From assembly GCA_016218905.1 (NCBI GenBank), contig JACRCS010000206.1, forward strand, positions 1 to 10,941: DNA of 10,941 bases. Reading direction: 5' to 3'. Origin of the DNA: Deltaproteobacteria bacterium (GTDB lineage: Bacteria; Desulfobacterota_C; Deferrisomatia; Deferrisomatales; JACRMM01). The notes beneath the pieces were generated by a model that saw nothing but the letters and a program-made list of their open reading frames with translations, was not told the origin of the DNA and did not search any database. This document shows, piece by piece, positions 1 through 7,372 of the stretch. Each line of letters starts with the position of its first letter. Positions within the stretch are counted from its first letter, which is position 1. The translations under genes were made by a program, and so were the position numbers.

Positions 1-202
1 GTTCGAGATCGTCGTACCCGAAGGAACCCGTGGCAACGACCGCCGCCCCCAGGGCGAAGCGCTCGCACGCTTCGAGCAGGGCGGCGCGTACCGGAGCGGC
101 TTCCGGGTTGTCGTCAGCCGACGCGAGCCGCAGCGTGACCGGGTGAACGCCCGACGCAGGCTCGCGTCGTGCGGCCGCGGACCGGATGTCGTCGAGCGTC
201 AT
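1..202 (-). CDS. Partial CDS; N-terminus resembles the thioredoxin-like domain of NuoF/HoxF-type proteins
   Basis: The first 67 residues of a protein that runs off the left edge are visible. The ATG at 202-200 overlaps the TGA of the upstream gene (ATGA), a sign of translational coupling. The segment has a beta strand (VTLRLAS), a helix (APVRAALLEACERFALG), a second strand (AAVVATG) and then SFGYDDLE. This order matches the thioredoxin-like [2Fe-2S] domain at the N-terminus of NuoF, HoxF and formate dehydrogenase beta subunits, where the last part normally reads TGC-x-G-x-C-x-x-EP. Here the expected cysteines are Ser and Tyr or Asp, so a cluster would not be held in this domain. A coding gene is likely; the family is a guess from a short degenerate stretch. 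If right, the full protein would carry FMN/NADH-binding and SLBB domains beyond the window. Confidence 0.5.
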   Translation of the reverse strand, partial: MTLDDIRSAAARREPASGVHPVTLRLASADDNPEAAPVRAALLEACERFALGAAVVATGSFGYDDLE

Positions 203-597
203 GGGCACTCCCGGCACTCGACCTTCATGAACTTGCCGTCCCGGAGATGGTAGTGGATGAACTGCGGCGGCAACTCGACGACCTGGCCGAACGCCAGGGG
301 TTCGAGGCGGGGGTACGCCGAGGCGGCGATCGCCTCGGCCGTCAGCTCCTTCCGGCACTCGAGGCGCACCCGGGCCTCCAGCGCGATCATGTGCTCGTCG
401 GAGACGAAGTGGTCGACGAGCACCGTCTCCCGGACGTGCGCGTGGAGGAAAGCGTAGAACGAGAGGACCTCCTCCCGGCCCCGCAAGTGGCCTCCCACGT
501 GGAGCATCTCGAAATCGTCCGCGTAGTATTCCAGGAAGCCGTCGTAGTCCGCGGCGTTGAACTTTCGGAGATACCGGTCGAACTCAGCGCGCGTCAT
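199..597 (-). CDS. SnoaL/NTF2-like fold small protein
   Basis: The 132-residue product has the size and pattern of the SnoaL-like NTF2 superfamily: helix 1 (TRAEFDRYLRKFNAADYDG), FLEYYADDFEML, then HLRGREEVLSFYAFLHAHV and long beta strands to the C-terminus. These cone-shaped proteins act as small isomerases, cyclases or hydratases, or as binding proteins; the sequence does not say which. The frame could start upstream at 630, but the ATG at 597 is preceded by GGAGGTGA five bases away and begins at the conserved helix, so I chose it. The C-terminus ends CRECP, with cysteines 128 and 131 in a CxxC arrangement that is not typical of the family. It lies 182 bp after the SDR gene and overlaps the next gene by ATGA, so it probably belongs to the prpD-SDR transcription unit. 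Confidence 0.75.
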   Translation of the reverse strand: MTRAEFDRYLRKFNAADYDGFLEYYADDFEMLHVGGHLRGREEVLSFYAFLHAHVRETVLVDHFVSDEHMIALEARVRLECRKELTAEAIAASAYPRLEPLAFGQVVELPPQFIHYHLRDGKFMKVECRECP

Positions 598-602
598 TCG
601 CC

Positions 603-610
603 TCACCTCC
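603..610 (-). promoter_or_regulatory. Ribosome binding site deciding the NTF2-like start
   Basis: On the minus strand this reads GGAGGTGA, five bases before the ATG at 597. It is the best Shine-Dalgarno match near this gene and argues against the longer reading from 630. Confidence 0.75.
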
Positions 611-779
611 GTCGCGGCCCATACGGCCATCTGGAATGGAGCCTGCGCCGAGCCGCAGCACGGAGCTCAAGCCGACCCGGAGCGCGACCTCCGGCTCGGA
701 GAGGGCGAGGAGGCCTACGGCGTAGAGGACGTAGTACCTTGACCCTGCTCATTCGGTGCCGCGCGGTCCGCTCGAGGGA

Positions 780-1541
780 TCAATCCGCGACGATGCCGCC
801 GTCCACCGCCAGGGCGTGGCCCGTGATGTAGGACGCCTCGTCGGAGCAGAGCCAGATGGCGGCCCGGGCGACCTCTTCGGGTCGGCCGGCGCGGCCCATG
901 GGCACTTTGGCCTCCATGAGGTCGACGATCTCGGGGGAGGCGGAGACGAGGCTCTCGAACATCCCGGTCCGGATGGGGCCGGGGCAGACGCAGTTGACGC
1001 GGATGCCCGAGCGGGCGAACTCGAGGGCCGTCGACTTCGTGATCCCCACGACGCCGTGCTTGCTCGCCGGGTACGCGGGGTTGCTCGGCGCCCCGACCAG
1101 GCCGGCGGCCGAAGACGTGTTGACGATCGCCCCCTTGCCACGCTTGAGCATCTCGGGGATCTCGTGCTTCAGGCAGAGCCAGATGCCCTTCAGGTTCACG
1201 TCCACGAGCTGGTCCCAGTCTCGCTCGGTGAAGTCCAGGGACGACGAAAAGTGCTTGTGGATGCCGGCGTTGTTGAAGGCGCAGTCGAGCTTCCCGTACG
1301 TCTCCACCGTCTTCGCCACGAGCCGCCGGACGTCCTCCTCCCGGGCGACGTCCGTCTCGACGAAGATCGCCTCGCCCCCCGCCTCCCGGATGAGGCGCAG
1401 CGTCTCCTCTGCCCTCTCCGCGTCCAGGTCCGCGAACGCCACCCTCGCACCCCGCTCGGCGAAGCCGACCGCGGCGGCCCTCCCGATGCCGTAAGCCCCT
1501 CCGGTCACCAGGACGACCTTGTCTTCGAAGTTTCGGCACAT
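780..1541 (-). CDS. Short-chain dehydrogenase/reductase (SDR), classical type
   Basis: The 253-residue product is a typical classical SDR, an NAD(P)-dependent oxidoreductase acting on an alcohol, ketone or acyl-CoA substrate in the cytoplasm. Visible motifs are the cofactor loop TGGAYGIG (13-20), Asp38 at the end of the second strand (this usually favours NAD over NADP), NNAG (90-93), Asn116, Ser144, and Tyr157-x3-Lys161, a complete Asn-Ser-Tyr-Lys tetrad. The C-terminal GHALAVDGG (241-249) matches the end of FabG-like proteins. The ATG at 1541 has GAGGAGAG upstream. The gene begins 17 bp after the PrpD-family stop, so the two are cotranscribed and may act on the same substrate. The substrate cannot be named from the sequence; FabG-like and hydroxyacyl-CoA dehydrogenase roles are both possible. 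Confidence 0.92.
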   Translation of the reverse strand: MCRNFEDKVVLVTGGAYGIGRAAAVGFAERGARVAFADLDAERAEETLRLIREAGGEAIFVETDVAREEDVRRLVAKTVETYGKLDCAFNNAGIHKHFSSSLDFTERDWDQLVDVNLKGIWLCLKHEIPEMLKRGKGAIVNTSSAAGLVGAPSNPAYPASKHGVVGITKSTALEFARSGIRVNCVCPGPIRTGMFESLVSASPEIVDLMEAKVPMGRAGRPEEVARAAIWLCSDEASYITGHALAVDGGIVAD

Positions 1542-1558
1542 CTGCACTCTCCTCGCTG

Positions 1559-2944
1559 TTACAGATCGAACCGGAGCAGGTCCGTCAGCTCGCCGGCGTC
1601 GCCGAGCGCTTCGAGGTGGGCGATCCGCTCGATGAGGCCCTCCACGCGCTCCGGGGGCAGGGCCTTGGCGCAGTCCCGGAACTTCGTCGAGCAGTCCCAG
1701 AAGGACATGGGCCGCTCCATGCTCCCCAGCGGATGCTCGACTTCCGCCGAGAAGACGGCTCCGGAGTTCGTGGTGATCCGGACGCGGGTCGGTTCGATCT
1801 TGTCCGGCCGCTTCAGCGTGTTGTCCACCCCGACCGAGAGCTTGCCGACGACCTCGAGGATATCCCGGCTCCGAATGGCCTCTTCGGTGAAATCGGCGAG
1901 GGTGACCTGCTTTCGGGCGAGCGCGACGGCCACGCCCCACGGAATGCTGAACTGGGCGTCCACCGGGTTTCGGGGCCGGAGCTTCGCCTCCAAGGGCGTG
2001 CAGAGGAGGAGGTGGTGCCCCTCGCTCACGGCGATCTCGACCCGTCGCAGCTCCTCCGGCCGGACCGAGTGCTCGGTCACGAGCTCGAGAGCGGCGTCGA
2101 TGGCGGGATGGATGCCGCGGCAGCACGGGTAGGGCTTGATGGCGACGTTCGGGCCCTCGAACCGCTCCCCCAGCCCTGCGGTGAGGACCTCCGGGGCGTA
2201 GTCGCCCCGGAGGTACACCCTGTAGAGCCCCATCTCCCCCTCCAGGGAGTTCTTCGCTCCGGTGACGCCTCGCTCCGCCAGGAGCGCCGCGGTGATCCAC
2301 CCCTTCACGGCAAAGCCGGGGCCGAGCCGCTTCGTCAGCGCGCCGTCCTTCACGGCCTGCCCGGTCCCCCCGCTCTGGTGATAGGCGATCCCGAGGGCGT
2401 TGACCATCTTTTCCGCGTCGAGCCCGAGAATCCTTCCGGCCGTGGCGGCCGCTCCCAGGTAGCCGTAGATGGACGTGAGGTGCCAGCCGGTGTCGAAGGG
2501 CTTCTTCCCGGGGGTGGTCGCCAGCGCGAGCCTGCACATCAGGTCCACCCCGAGGGCCGCGCTCGTCAGGAGCTCCTTCCCGCTGAGGCGGCCCGCCCGC
2601 TCCCCCAGGGCCAGGGCGACCGGGATGACCGCGATCCCCGGGTGCATGACCGCGGTCTCGTGGACGTCGTCGAAGTCCAGGGCGTGGGCGATGGTGGCGT
2701 TGACGTGCGCCGCGTTGGGGGCGGGGACCTTTCGGCTGCACCCGATGATGGTGCTCTCTTCTCTGCCGCCCCACTCCCGGACGAGCTGGAGGAGCTCCCT
2801 ACCCCCGGGCTGCGCGAAACCGCCGACCGCGACCCCCAGGAGGTCCAGGATCTCCTTCTTCGTCGCCTCTACGACTTCGCCGGCGAGGTCTTCGAAGCGG
2901 GTCCTGACGAAGTGCTCCGCGAAGAGAAGGGCCGCGTCCGTCAT
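1559..2944 (-). CDS. MmgE/PrpD family protein (2-methylcitrate dehydratase / cis-aconitate decarboxylase superfamily)
   Basis: The 461-residue product spans the usual length of the MmgE/PrpD family, whose members are 2-methylcitrate dehydratase (propionate catabolism), cis-aconitate decarboxylase and several lyases or isomerases of unknown substrate. The family signature HALDFDDVHETA (87-98) is followed by HPG (101-103). Asp93, Thr97, His101, His155 (DTGWHLTS), Lys205 and His279 (PYPCCRGIHPAID) fall where the active site of the decarboxylase and PrpD structures lies, so the enzyme is probably active. The ATG at 2944 follows GGAGGA at nine bases. No citrate synthase or methylisocitrate lyase gene is near, so a true methylcitrate cycle role is not supported. 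Pairing with an SDR suggests a separate degradation pathway. Environmental genomes carry many such paralogues. Confidence 0.9.
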   Translation of the reverse strand: MTDAALLFAEHFVRTRFEDLAGEVVEATKKEILDLLGVAVGGFAQPGGRELLQLVREWGGREESTIIGCSRKVPAPNAAHVNATIAHALDFDDVHETAVMHPGIAVIPVALALGERAGRLSGKELLTSAALGVDLMCRLALATTPGKKPFDTGWHLTSIYGYLGAAATAGRILGLDAEKMVNALGIAYHQSGGTGQAVKDGALTKRLGPGFAVKGWITAALLAERGVTGAKNSLEGEMGLYRVYLRGDYAPEVLTAGLGERFEGPNVAIKPYPCCRGIHPAIDAALELVTEHSVRPEELRRVEIAVSEGHHLLLCTPLEAKLRPRNPVDAQFSIPWGVAVALARKQVTLADFTEEAIRSRDILEVVGKLSVGVDNTLKRPDKIEPTRVRITTNSGAVFSAEVEHPLGSMERPMSFWDCSTKFRDCAKALPPERVEGLIERIAHLEALGDAGELTDLLRFDL

Positions 2945-3068
2945 CCTGTCGTTCCTCCGGAAGAGAGCGGGGGTCGCGAGGCAGCAGGGCAGAGGCTCCT
3001 CCCGCGCCCCCGTACGAGCGACCCTGTCGAAGACAAACGTGAGTTTAGACGGGAATGCCGGCCGGATC

Positions 3069-3084
3069 TATGACACGGGTCATA
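3069..3084. promoter_or_regulatory. Perfect dyad upstream of the prpD-SDR unit, candidate operator
   Basis: TATGAC, four bases, GTCATA: a perfect 6+4+6 inverted repeat in the 257-bp gap between gap and the PrpD-family gene, 125 bp before the prpD ATG. Length and symmetry fit a dimeric repressor or activator site. The regulator is not identified, and no convincing -35/-10 pair was found next to it. The same gap has two GC hairpins, 3181-3195 just after the gap stop and 3122-3136, neither followed by a T run. Confidence 0.4.
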
Positions 3085-3201
3085 CAGCAGCATTCACCCC
3101 GGTTCTTGGGACTGCAGGTTTCGGCGGGGGGCGCCGGTCGGACGCGGCCCCATCCCAGGACCGTCGCTCCGATCAGACCTGCGCCCCCCCGGCGCCCCGG
3201 C

Positions 3202-4224
3202 TCACGCCGCGAGCCGCTGCGCCGTGGCCGCTTCCTTCAGGATCCGGGCGCCTTCCTTGATCATCTGGCACGCGTAACCCCACTCGTTGTCGTACCAGCT
3301 CGCCACCTGGACGAGGTCCCCGTCCACCACCTGGGTCATCTCGGCGTCGACGATCGAAGCCCGGCAGTCGCCGAGCACGTCCGAGGAGACGAGCGGCGCT
3401 TCCGCCACGGCCAGGATGTCTCGATAGCGCTCCGTCTCGGCCTCCTCGCGAAGGATGCGGTTCACCTCCTCCACGGAGGTCTTCCGGGCCGTGAGGAGCA
3501 CGATCAGCGCGATGGATCCCGAAGGCACCGGGGCCCGGATGGCCAAACCGTCGAACTTGCCGGCGAGCTTCGGAAGGACCTTGGCCGTCGCGCGGGCGGC
3601 GCCGGTGGAGGCCGGAACCAGGTTCACGGCCGCGGAGCGGCCCCTGCGTGGGTTCTTCAACGCCGTGTCGAGGAGCTTTTGGGTGGAGGTGTAGGCGTGG
3701 GTCGTCGACATCATGGCCTTCAGGACGCCGATCCTCCGGTCGAGGACCTCCACCACGGGAGTCACGCAGTTGGTCGTGCAGCTCGCGCACGAGATGATCC
3801 GTTCCGCGGGGTCGGCCCGGTTCACCCCGTGGACGACCGTGGGAACGCCGGGTCCCTGGGCAGGAGCCGAGAGGATCACCCGCTTGGCGCCCGCCTGGAG
3901 GTGCTTCTCGAGCGCCTCCCGGGTGTCGAAGAACCCTGTGCACTCGAAGACGAGGTCGACTCCGAGCTCTCCCCACGGGAGCGCGGCCGGGTCCTTCTCG
4001 TTGAGCACCTGGCAGCGGGTACCGTCGACGACGAGGTGCTTCCCGTCCACCCGGATGGGCTTGGGGAAGCGCCCGTGGACGCTGTCGAACTGAATCAGGT
4101 AGGCGAGGTCGTCGGGGTCGACGAGGTCGTTCGCCGCCACGAGCTCCAGGTCCGGCCGGTCCACCAGGATCCGGAAGGCCACCCGGCCGATCCGGCCGAG
4201 CCCGTTGATCGCTACTTTGGCCAT
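3202..4224 (-). CDS. gap: Glyceraldehyde-3-phosphate dehydrogenase, phosphorylating type
   Basis: The 340-residue product is a full-length GAPDH, which oxidises glyceraldehyde 3-phosphate to 1,3-bisphosphoglycerate in glycolysis or runs in reverse for gluconeogenesis or carbon fixation. The Rossmann motif GLGRIGR (8-14) and Asp33 after the second strand point to NAD. The catalytic motif ASCTTNC places the nucleophile at Cys149 and its partner at His176, the classical numbering. NLVPASTGAA (201-210) and SWYDNEWGY (309-317) are intact. Two departures from the commonest form are YTSTQ (178-182) and the strand SGSIALIVLLTARKTS, where most enzymes have a VVDL-type core. I chose the ATG at 4224 because AGGAG lies just upstream and the protein starts at the conserved AKVAING; a start at 4245 would add seven residues. 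No other glycolytic gene is adjacent. Confidence 0.95.
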   Translation of the reverse strand: MAKVAINGLGRIGRVAFRILVDRPDLELVAANDLVDPDDLAYLIQFDSVHGRFPKPIRVDGKHLVVDGTRCQVLNEKDPAALPWGELGVDLVFECTGFFDTREALEKHLQAGAKRVILSAPAQGPGVPTVVHGVNRADPAERIISCASCTTNCVTPVVEVLDRRIGVLKAMMSTTHAYTSTQKLLDTALKNPRRGRSAAVNLVPASTGAARATAKVLPKLAGKFDGLAIRAPVPSGSIALIVLLTARKTSVEEVNRILREEAETERYRDILAVAEAPLVSSDVLGDCRASIVDAEMTQVVDGDLVQVASWYDNEWGYACQMIKEGARILKEAATAQRLAA

Positions 4225-4334
4225 GGTTTCACTCCTCTCGATCACCCGGGCGGCCGTGAGACGAGCCGTCCGAAACGTGGAGGATCACCACGAGGGTAAG
4301 CATCCGCGCCGGGAGGAGCCAGGGGAGGGGCCCC

Positions 4335-4363
4335 TTGACCTCCGGCGCCCCTGCCGGTAATAC
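4335..4363 (+). promoter_or_regulatory. Sigma-70-type promoter of the AbrB-VapC module
   Basis: TTGACC (4335-4340), a 17-base spacer and TAATAC (4358-4363) form a near-consensus housekeeping promoter. The predicted start of transcription, near 4370, falls inside the palindrome at 4370-4384. It reads into the antitoxin at 4397. Confidence 0.75.
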
Positions 4364-4386
4364 TGAAAGGGTAAGAATCTTACCGG
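4354..4386. promoter_or_regulatory. Nested palindromic operator over the AbrB-VapC promoter and start of transcription
   Basis: GGTAAGA-A-TCTTACC (4370-4384) is a perfect 7-1-7 palindrome covering the expected transcription start and touching the ribosome site GGAGG (4385-4389). A wider pair, CCGGTAA (4354-4360) and TTACCGG (4380-4386), overlaps the -10 box. A further GGTAAG half-site lies at 4295-4300, towards the divergent gap gene. Autoregulation by the AbrB antitoxin or the toxin-antitoxin complex is the natural reading, by analogy with other such modules. Confidence 0.6.
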
Positions 4387-4396
4387 AGGCGACGCC

Positions 4397-4624
4397 GTGA
4401 AGATCACGAGCAAAGGCCAGGTCACGATTCCCCAAGAGATCCGGGAGCGCTTCGGATTCCTGCCGGGCACGGAGGTGACCTTCGTGCCGGAGGGCAACAC
4501 CCTTCGGGTGGTAAAGGAAGAACGCCGGCAGAGGAGAGGAAAGAGGCTCGTGGCTGGTCTCAAGGGAAAGGCCACGGTCTCGCTGACGACGGACGAGATC
4601 CTGGCCCTGACGCGTGGCGACTGA
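4397..4624 (+). CDS. AbrB/SpoVT-type antitoxin (VapB-like)
   Basis: The 75-residue protein has a swapped-hairpin AbrB DNA-binding domain at its N-terminus (residues 1-40: KITSKGQVTIP, then IRERFGFLPGTEVTF, then GNTLRVVKE). A basic linker (EERRQRRGKR) and a short C-terminal tail (ATVSLTTDEILALTRGD) follow, the part that usually wraps the toxin. The start is GTG at 4397, seven bases after GGAGG. The stop overlaps the toxin start (TGATG), so the pair is translationally coupled. It should neutralise the PIN toxin downstream and repress the shared promoter through the palindrome at 4370-4384. Confidence 0.9.
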   Translation: MKITSKGQVTIPQEIRERFGFLPGTEVTFVPEGNTLRVVKEERRQRRGKRLVAGLKGKATVSLTTDEILALTRGD

Positions 4625-5037
4625 TGGAGTTTCTGGTCGACAGCAGCGTGCTCCTCGACGTCCTGACGGAAGATCCGAAGTGGGCGCCTTGGTCCGGCGA
4701 GCGCCTCGCCGAGTGCGCCGATCGGGGGGTGCTGGTCATCAACCCCGTGATCTACGCGGAGGTCTCCGTCGGGTTCGAGCGGATCGAGGAGCTCGAGGAG
4801 GCACTCCCTCACGACGCGTTCCGGCGCGAGGCCCTGCCGTGGGAAGCAGCGTTTCTCGCGGGCAAAGCCTTCCTGTCCTACCGGAAGAGCTCGGGCCGGA
4901 AGACCGCACCCTTGCCGGACTTCTACATCGGCGCCCACGCTGCGGTCGCCGGCCTCGCCCTCCTTACCCGGGATGCGGCCCGGTACCGCACCTACTTCCC
5001 GAAACTCGCCTTGATCGCCCCGGACGACAGTCTCTGA
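4624..5037 (+). CDS. vapC: PIN-domain toxin, VapC family
   Basis: The 137-residue protein is a PIN-fold ribonuclease of the VapC type, which cleaves RNA (often tRNA or ribosomal RNA) with Mg or Mn and is held inactive by its antitoxin. The four acidic residues expected of an active PIN domain are present: Asp6 in FLVDSSVL, Glu46 in IYAEVSVG, Asp99 in LPDFYIGAHA and Asp117 in LLTRDAARYR. The C-terminal TYFPKLALIAPD is typical. The ATG lies in the stop of the AbrB gene. No defect is visible, so the module looks functional. The RNA target cannot be inferred. Confidence 0.92.
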   Translation: MEFLVDSSVLLDVLTEDPKWAPWSGERLAECADRGVLVINPVIYAEVSVGFERIEELEEALPHDAFRREALPWEAAFLAGKAFLSYRKSSGRKTAPLPDFYIGAHAAVAGLALLTRDAARYRTYFPKLALIAPDDSL

Positions 5038-5117
5038 ACGGCGCCAGGCTCTGTGTTGCGCTCTTTGCCGAAGATCGAAGCCGACCGGGCGCAAAATGCA
5101 CGGAACCTCTTCACGTC

Positions 5118-5146
5118 TTGAGGGTCTGCGACAACCTAGGTAGACT
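5118..5146 (+). promoter_or_regulatory. Possible sigma-70-type promoter for the first sigma-54 activator
   Basis: TTGAGG (5118-5123), 17 bases and TAGACT (5141-5146) match the consensus at four of six positions each, with ideal spacing. It lies about 165 bp before the ATG at 5309, so the transcript would carry the palindromic repeat at 5187-5254 in its leader. Confidence 0.4.
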
Positions 5147-5186
5147 TGCCATACGAGACCGAGTCTCACGGTGGGGAAAACCCCGC

Positions 5187-5254
5187 CTCACGCGACGGCG
5201 CAACGCTCGCAACGAAAACCCAAGGTCAGTTCTCACGTTGCGTCGTTGCGTGAG
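5187..5254. repeat. Palindromic repeat element (19-bp arms), interspersed or MITE/REP-like
   Basis: The left arm 5187-5205 (CTCACGCGACGGCGCAACG) and right arm 5236-5254 are inverted copies matching at 17 of 19 positions; the two mismatches become G-U pairs in one RNA orientation, giving a continuous 19-bp stem around a 30-base loop. A second hairpin, GGTGGGG-AAAA-CCCCGCC (5170-5187), abuts it. The arms resemble a type of intergenic repeat in environmental genomes whose chance translations read like FASLREN; here the plus-strand translation gives HVASLREN. It lies between a toxin gene and the sigma-54 activator. Only one copy is in this window, so dispersal is inferred. Confidence 0.6.
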
Positions 5255-5308
5255 AACAAACTGGGCTTGCTTCATCTCGATGGTCTGAGGCGCAGCCTCG
5301 TTAGGAGA

Positions 5309-6943
5309 ATGGGAATCCCACCACAGGACCAGAGCGGGAAGGCGGCACCCGGATCCTCCGAAGAAGCGGCCAGGCTGGCCGACCTCCTGGAATTCGAGCA
5401 CCTTCTCTCCGAGGTCTCGGCCAGGTATATCAACGTACCGGTCTCCGAGATCGACGACATCGTCCGCGGCGATCTGGGACGCCTCGGCACGCTTCTAAAG
5501 GCCGACCGGTGCGCCTTTCACCGGATCGCGCGGGACAAGGGACTGGTCCGCATAGACCAGGCCTACATCTGGTGGCCGAACGAGGACGACGCACAGGTGG
5601 CAAGGTTCCATGCCTGGGTCACGGATCCCAAGTTCCTGGAGAAGTTTGCCTACTTCTTCCGTAAGTGGACGCGGGGCGAAATCGTCCAGTTCCATCGTCT
5701 CGAGGAATTGCCGCGCGAGGCGAAGGCATTGAAGGACGTCTACGGGAGCTTCGGCGTCAAGTCGGCGCTCGCGATTCCGATTTCGGTCGGCCGGGAGACC
5801 GTCGGGGCGCTCGTGCTCTCGACGGTCCATGCCCATCGGACCTGGGCGGCGGATCTGATCCCGCGGCTGCGCCTCTTCGGCGAGGTGATCGCGAACGCGC
5901 TCATGCGAAAGAGGAACGAGGAGGCCCTGCGGAGCGCGCTCGCGGAGGTCCAGCAGCTCAAGGAGCGTCTCGAGGCCGACTACGCGTACCTCACCGAGGA
6001 GCTCCAGCAGGAGCACGAGTTCGGCGAGATCGTGGGGAAGAGCGAAGTGCTCCGCGGGATCCTGCGGAAGGTGAAGCAGGTGGCTCCCACGAACGCGACG
6101 GTCCTCATCCAGGGGGAGACGGGGACCGGGAAGGGGCTGGTCGCCCGGGCGATCCACAACGCGAGCCGGCGGAAGGACCGCCCGTTGATGCAGGTGAACT
6201 GCGCGACCCTGACCGCGACCCTGATCGAGAGCGAGCTCTTCGGTCACGAGAAGGGGGCCTTCACCGGGGCTGCCGCCCGGCGCGCGGGCCGCTTCGAGCT
6301 CGCCGACGGGACGACCCTGTTCCTGGACGAGATCGGCGAGCTTCCCCTGGATCTTCAGGCGAAGCTCCTGCGAGTGCTGCAGGACGGCGAGTTCGAGCGC
6401 GTGGGAGGCAGCACCACGATCCGGACGGACGTCCGGGTCATTGCGGCCACGAACCGCGACCTGGAGAAGGAGGTGGAGGCCGGCCGTTTCCGGAGCGACC
6501 TCTGGTACCGGCTCTCCGTCTTCCCCATTTTCGTTCCGCCGCTCCGCGAGCGGGTGGAGGACATCCCCCTCTTCGTGAGCTGGTTCGTGGAGAAGTACGC
6601 GAAGCAGACGGGAAGACGCGTCGGCCGCCTCTCCCGCGCGACGCTGCGCGAGCTCGAGAGCTACTCCTGGCCGGGGAACGTCCGCGAGCTCGAGAACCTC
6701 GTCGAGCGCGCGCTCATTACGAGCACCGGCGAGGAGCTCCACATCGAGGTGCCCGGCCGCCGCTCGACCCCGGCAAAGGCCGGGATGACGCTGGCGGACG
6801 CCGAACGGCAGCACATCCTGAGCGCGCTGAAGGAGGCCCACTGGCGGATCGAAGGCCCCAGAGGGGCTGCCTCCCGCCTCGGGCTCAAACCCAGCACGCT
6901 CCGGTCCCGAATCCAGAAACTCGAGATCCGACGACCTGCCTGA
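5309..6943 (+). CDS. Sigma-54-dependent transcriptional activator, GAF-AAA+-Fis (paralogue 1)
   Basis: The 544-residue protein is a bacterial enhancer-binding protein that uses ATP to open sigma-54 promoters. The N-terminal part (about 20-195) looks like a GAF sensor domain whose ligand is unknown. A coiled-coil linker (about 200-235) leads to the AAA+ domain with Walker A GETGTGKG (269-276), the sigma-54 contact loop GAFTGA (316-321), Walker B LFLDEI (337-342) and the [10 protein letters not shown] arginine-finger region. The C-terminal Fis-type helix-turn-helix ends [14 protein letters not shown]. There is no phosphoreceiver domain. The frame is open from a GTG at 5171, but that part only translates the palindromic repeat, and alignment with paralogue 2 begins near the ATG at 5309, so I start there. 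AGGAG is only one base from this ATG, closer than ideal. It is convergent with the VapC gene at 6983-7372. Confidence 0.92.
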   Translation: MGIPPQDQSGKAAPGSSEEAARLADLLEFEHLLSEVSARYINVPVSEIDDIVRGDLGRLGTLLKADRCAFHRIARDKGLVRIDQAYIWWPNEDDAQVARFHAWVTDPKFLEKFAYFFRKWTRGEIVQFHRLEELPREAKALKDVYGSFGVKSALAIPISVGRETVGALVLSTVHAHRTWAADLIPRLRLFGEVIANALMRKRNEEALRSALAEVQQLKERLEADYAYLTEELQQEHEFGEIVGKSEVLRGILRKVKQVAPTNATVLIQGETGTGKGLVARAIHNASRRKDRPLMQVNCATLTATLIESELFGHEKGAFTGAAARRAGRFELADGTTLFLDEIGELPLDLQAKLLRVLQDGEFERVGGSTTIRTDVRVIAATNRDLEKEVEAGRFRSDLWYRLSVFPIFVPPLRERVEDIPLFVSWFVEKYAKQTGRRVGRLSRATLRELESYSWPGNVRELENLVERALITSTGEELHIEVPGRRSTPAKAGMTLADAERQHILSALKEAHWRIEGPRGAASRLGLKPSTLRSRIQKLEIRRPA

Positions 6944-6982
6944 ACTCCGTGGCTCGTCCGGGACGGTCGAGACGGCCCGCGA

Positions 6983-7372
6983 TCACCCGGCCGAGAGGAG
7001 GTCGGTCTGGGCGAAGTCGGCGCCCTTGTAGAGGAGCGGTTCTGCCAGGGTCCTAGCGAGAGCATAGGCGAAGCAGTCGCCGTAGTTGAGCCCGGCCGGA
7101 TGCCGACCCTTCCCGAAGCGGTTGAAGGCGAGCCTCGCTTCGTGCGCCTGTTCCCGGTCCACGGGGACCAGCTCGATTCCTGCCCGGGCGACGAAGAGAT
7201 CGAAGTCGCGCAAGCCTTCGGCTCCGTAGCGCACTTCCACCACGATGGAGACCTCGACGAAAGTCGCCGCGGAGATCCGGACGGAATCGGCCGCCTCGAT
7301 CGCCTCGTTGAAGCGCCGCCGTTCGGGCTCGTCTTGGAGAATCGCCAGGACTGCGGAGGTGTCGATCACCAT
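6983..7372 (-). CDS. vapC: PIN-domain toxin, VapC family (second module)
   Basis: The 129-residue protein is a VapC-type PIN ribonuclease of the group paired with Rv0623-like antitoxins. Asp4 (MVIDTSAVLAIL), Glu40 (ISAATFVEVSIV), Asp99 (LNYGDCFAYALA) and Asp119 (LLYKGADFAQTDL) supply the acidic site, and the last motif is the usual C-terminal signature. Its ATG shares one base with the antitoxin stop (TGATG), so it is coupled to it. It belongs to a different VapC group from the toxin at 4624-5037: the two share little beyond the catalytic residues. Its 3' end faces the activator gene, only 39 bp away, with no clear terminator between them. Confidence 0.92.
   Translation of the reverse strand: MVIDTSAVLAILQDEPERRRFNEAIEAADSVRISAATFVEVSIVVEVRYGAEGLRDFDLFVARAGIELVPVDREQAHEARLAFNRFGKGRHPAGLNYGDCFAYALARTLAEPLLYKGADFAQTDLLSAG

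Noticed and set aside
747..760. Possible minus-strand sigma-54 site (GGCAC with GG-N10-GC) before the NTF2-like gene
   Set aside because: The -12 part is GAGCA and the -24 part lacks the leading T and final G; GG-N10-GC is common by chance at this base composition.
598..779. Small membrane-like minus-strand frame (YYVLYAVGLLAL...) between the SDR and NTF2-like genes
   Set aside because: It has no usable start codon after the preceding in-frame stop and no ribosome site.
780..2774. A 664-codon minus-strand frame joining the SDR to an upstream extension, as if a fusion protein
   Set aside because: Only the last 253 codons match a family; the upstream part is the antisense-like shadow of the PrpD-family gene in another frame, and the SDR has its own ATG and ribosome site.
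756..3073. Long plus-strand frames (756-2132, 1616-3073) opposite the SDR and PrpD-family genes
   Set aside because: They have Arg/Pro/Gly-rich products without recognisable domains, typical of open antisense frames in GC-rich genes.
5171..5308. N-terminal extension of the first activator from GTG 5171
   Set aside because: It only translates the palindromic repeat, has no counterpart in the paralogue, and the alignment starts around 5309.
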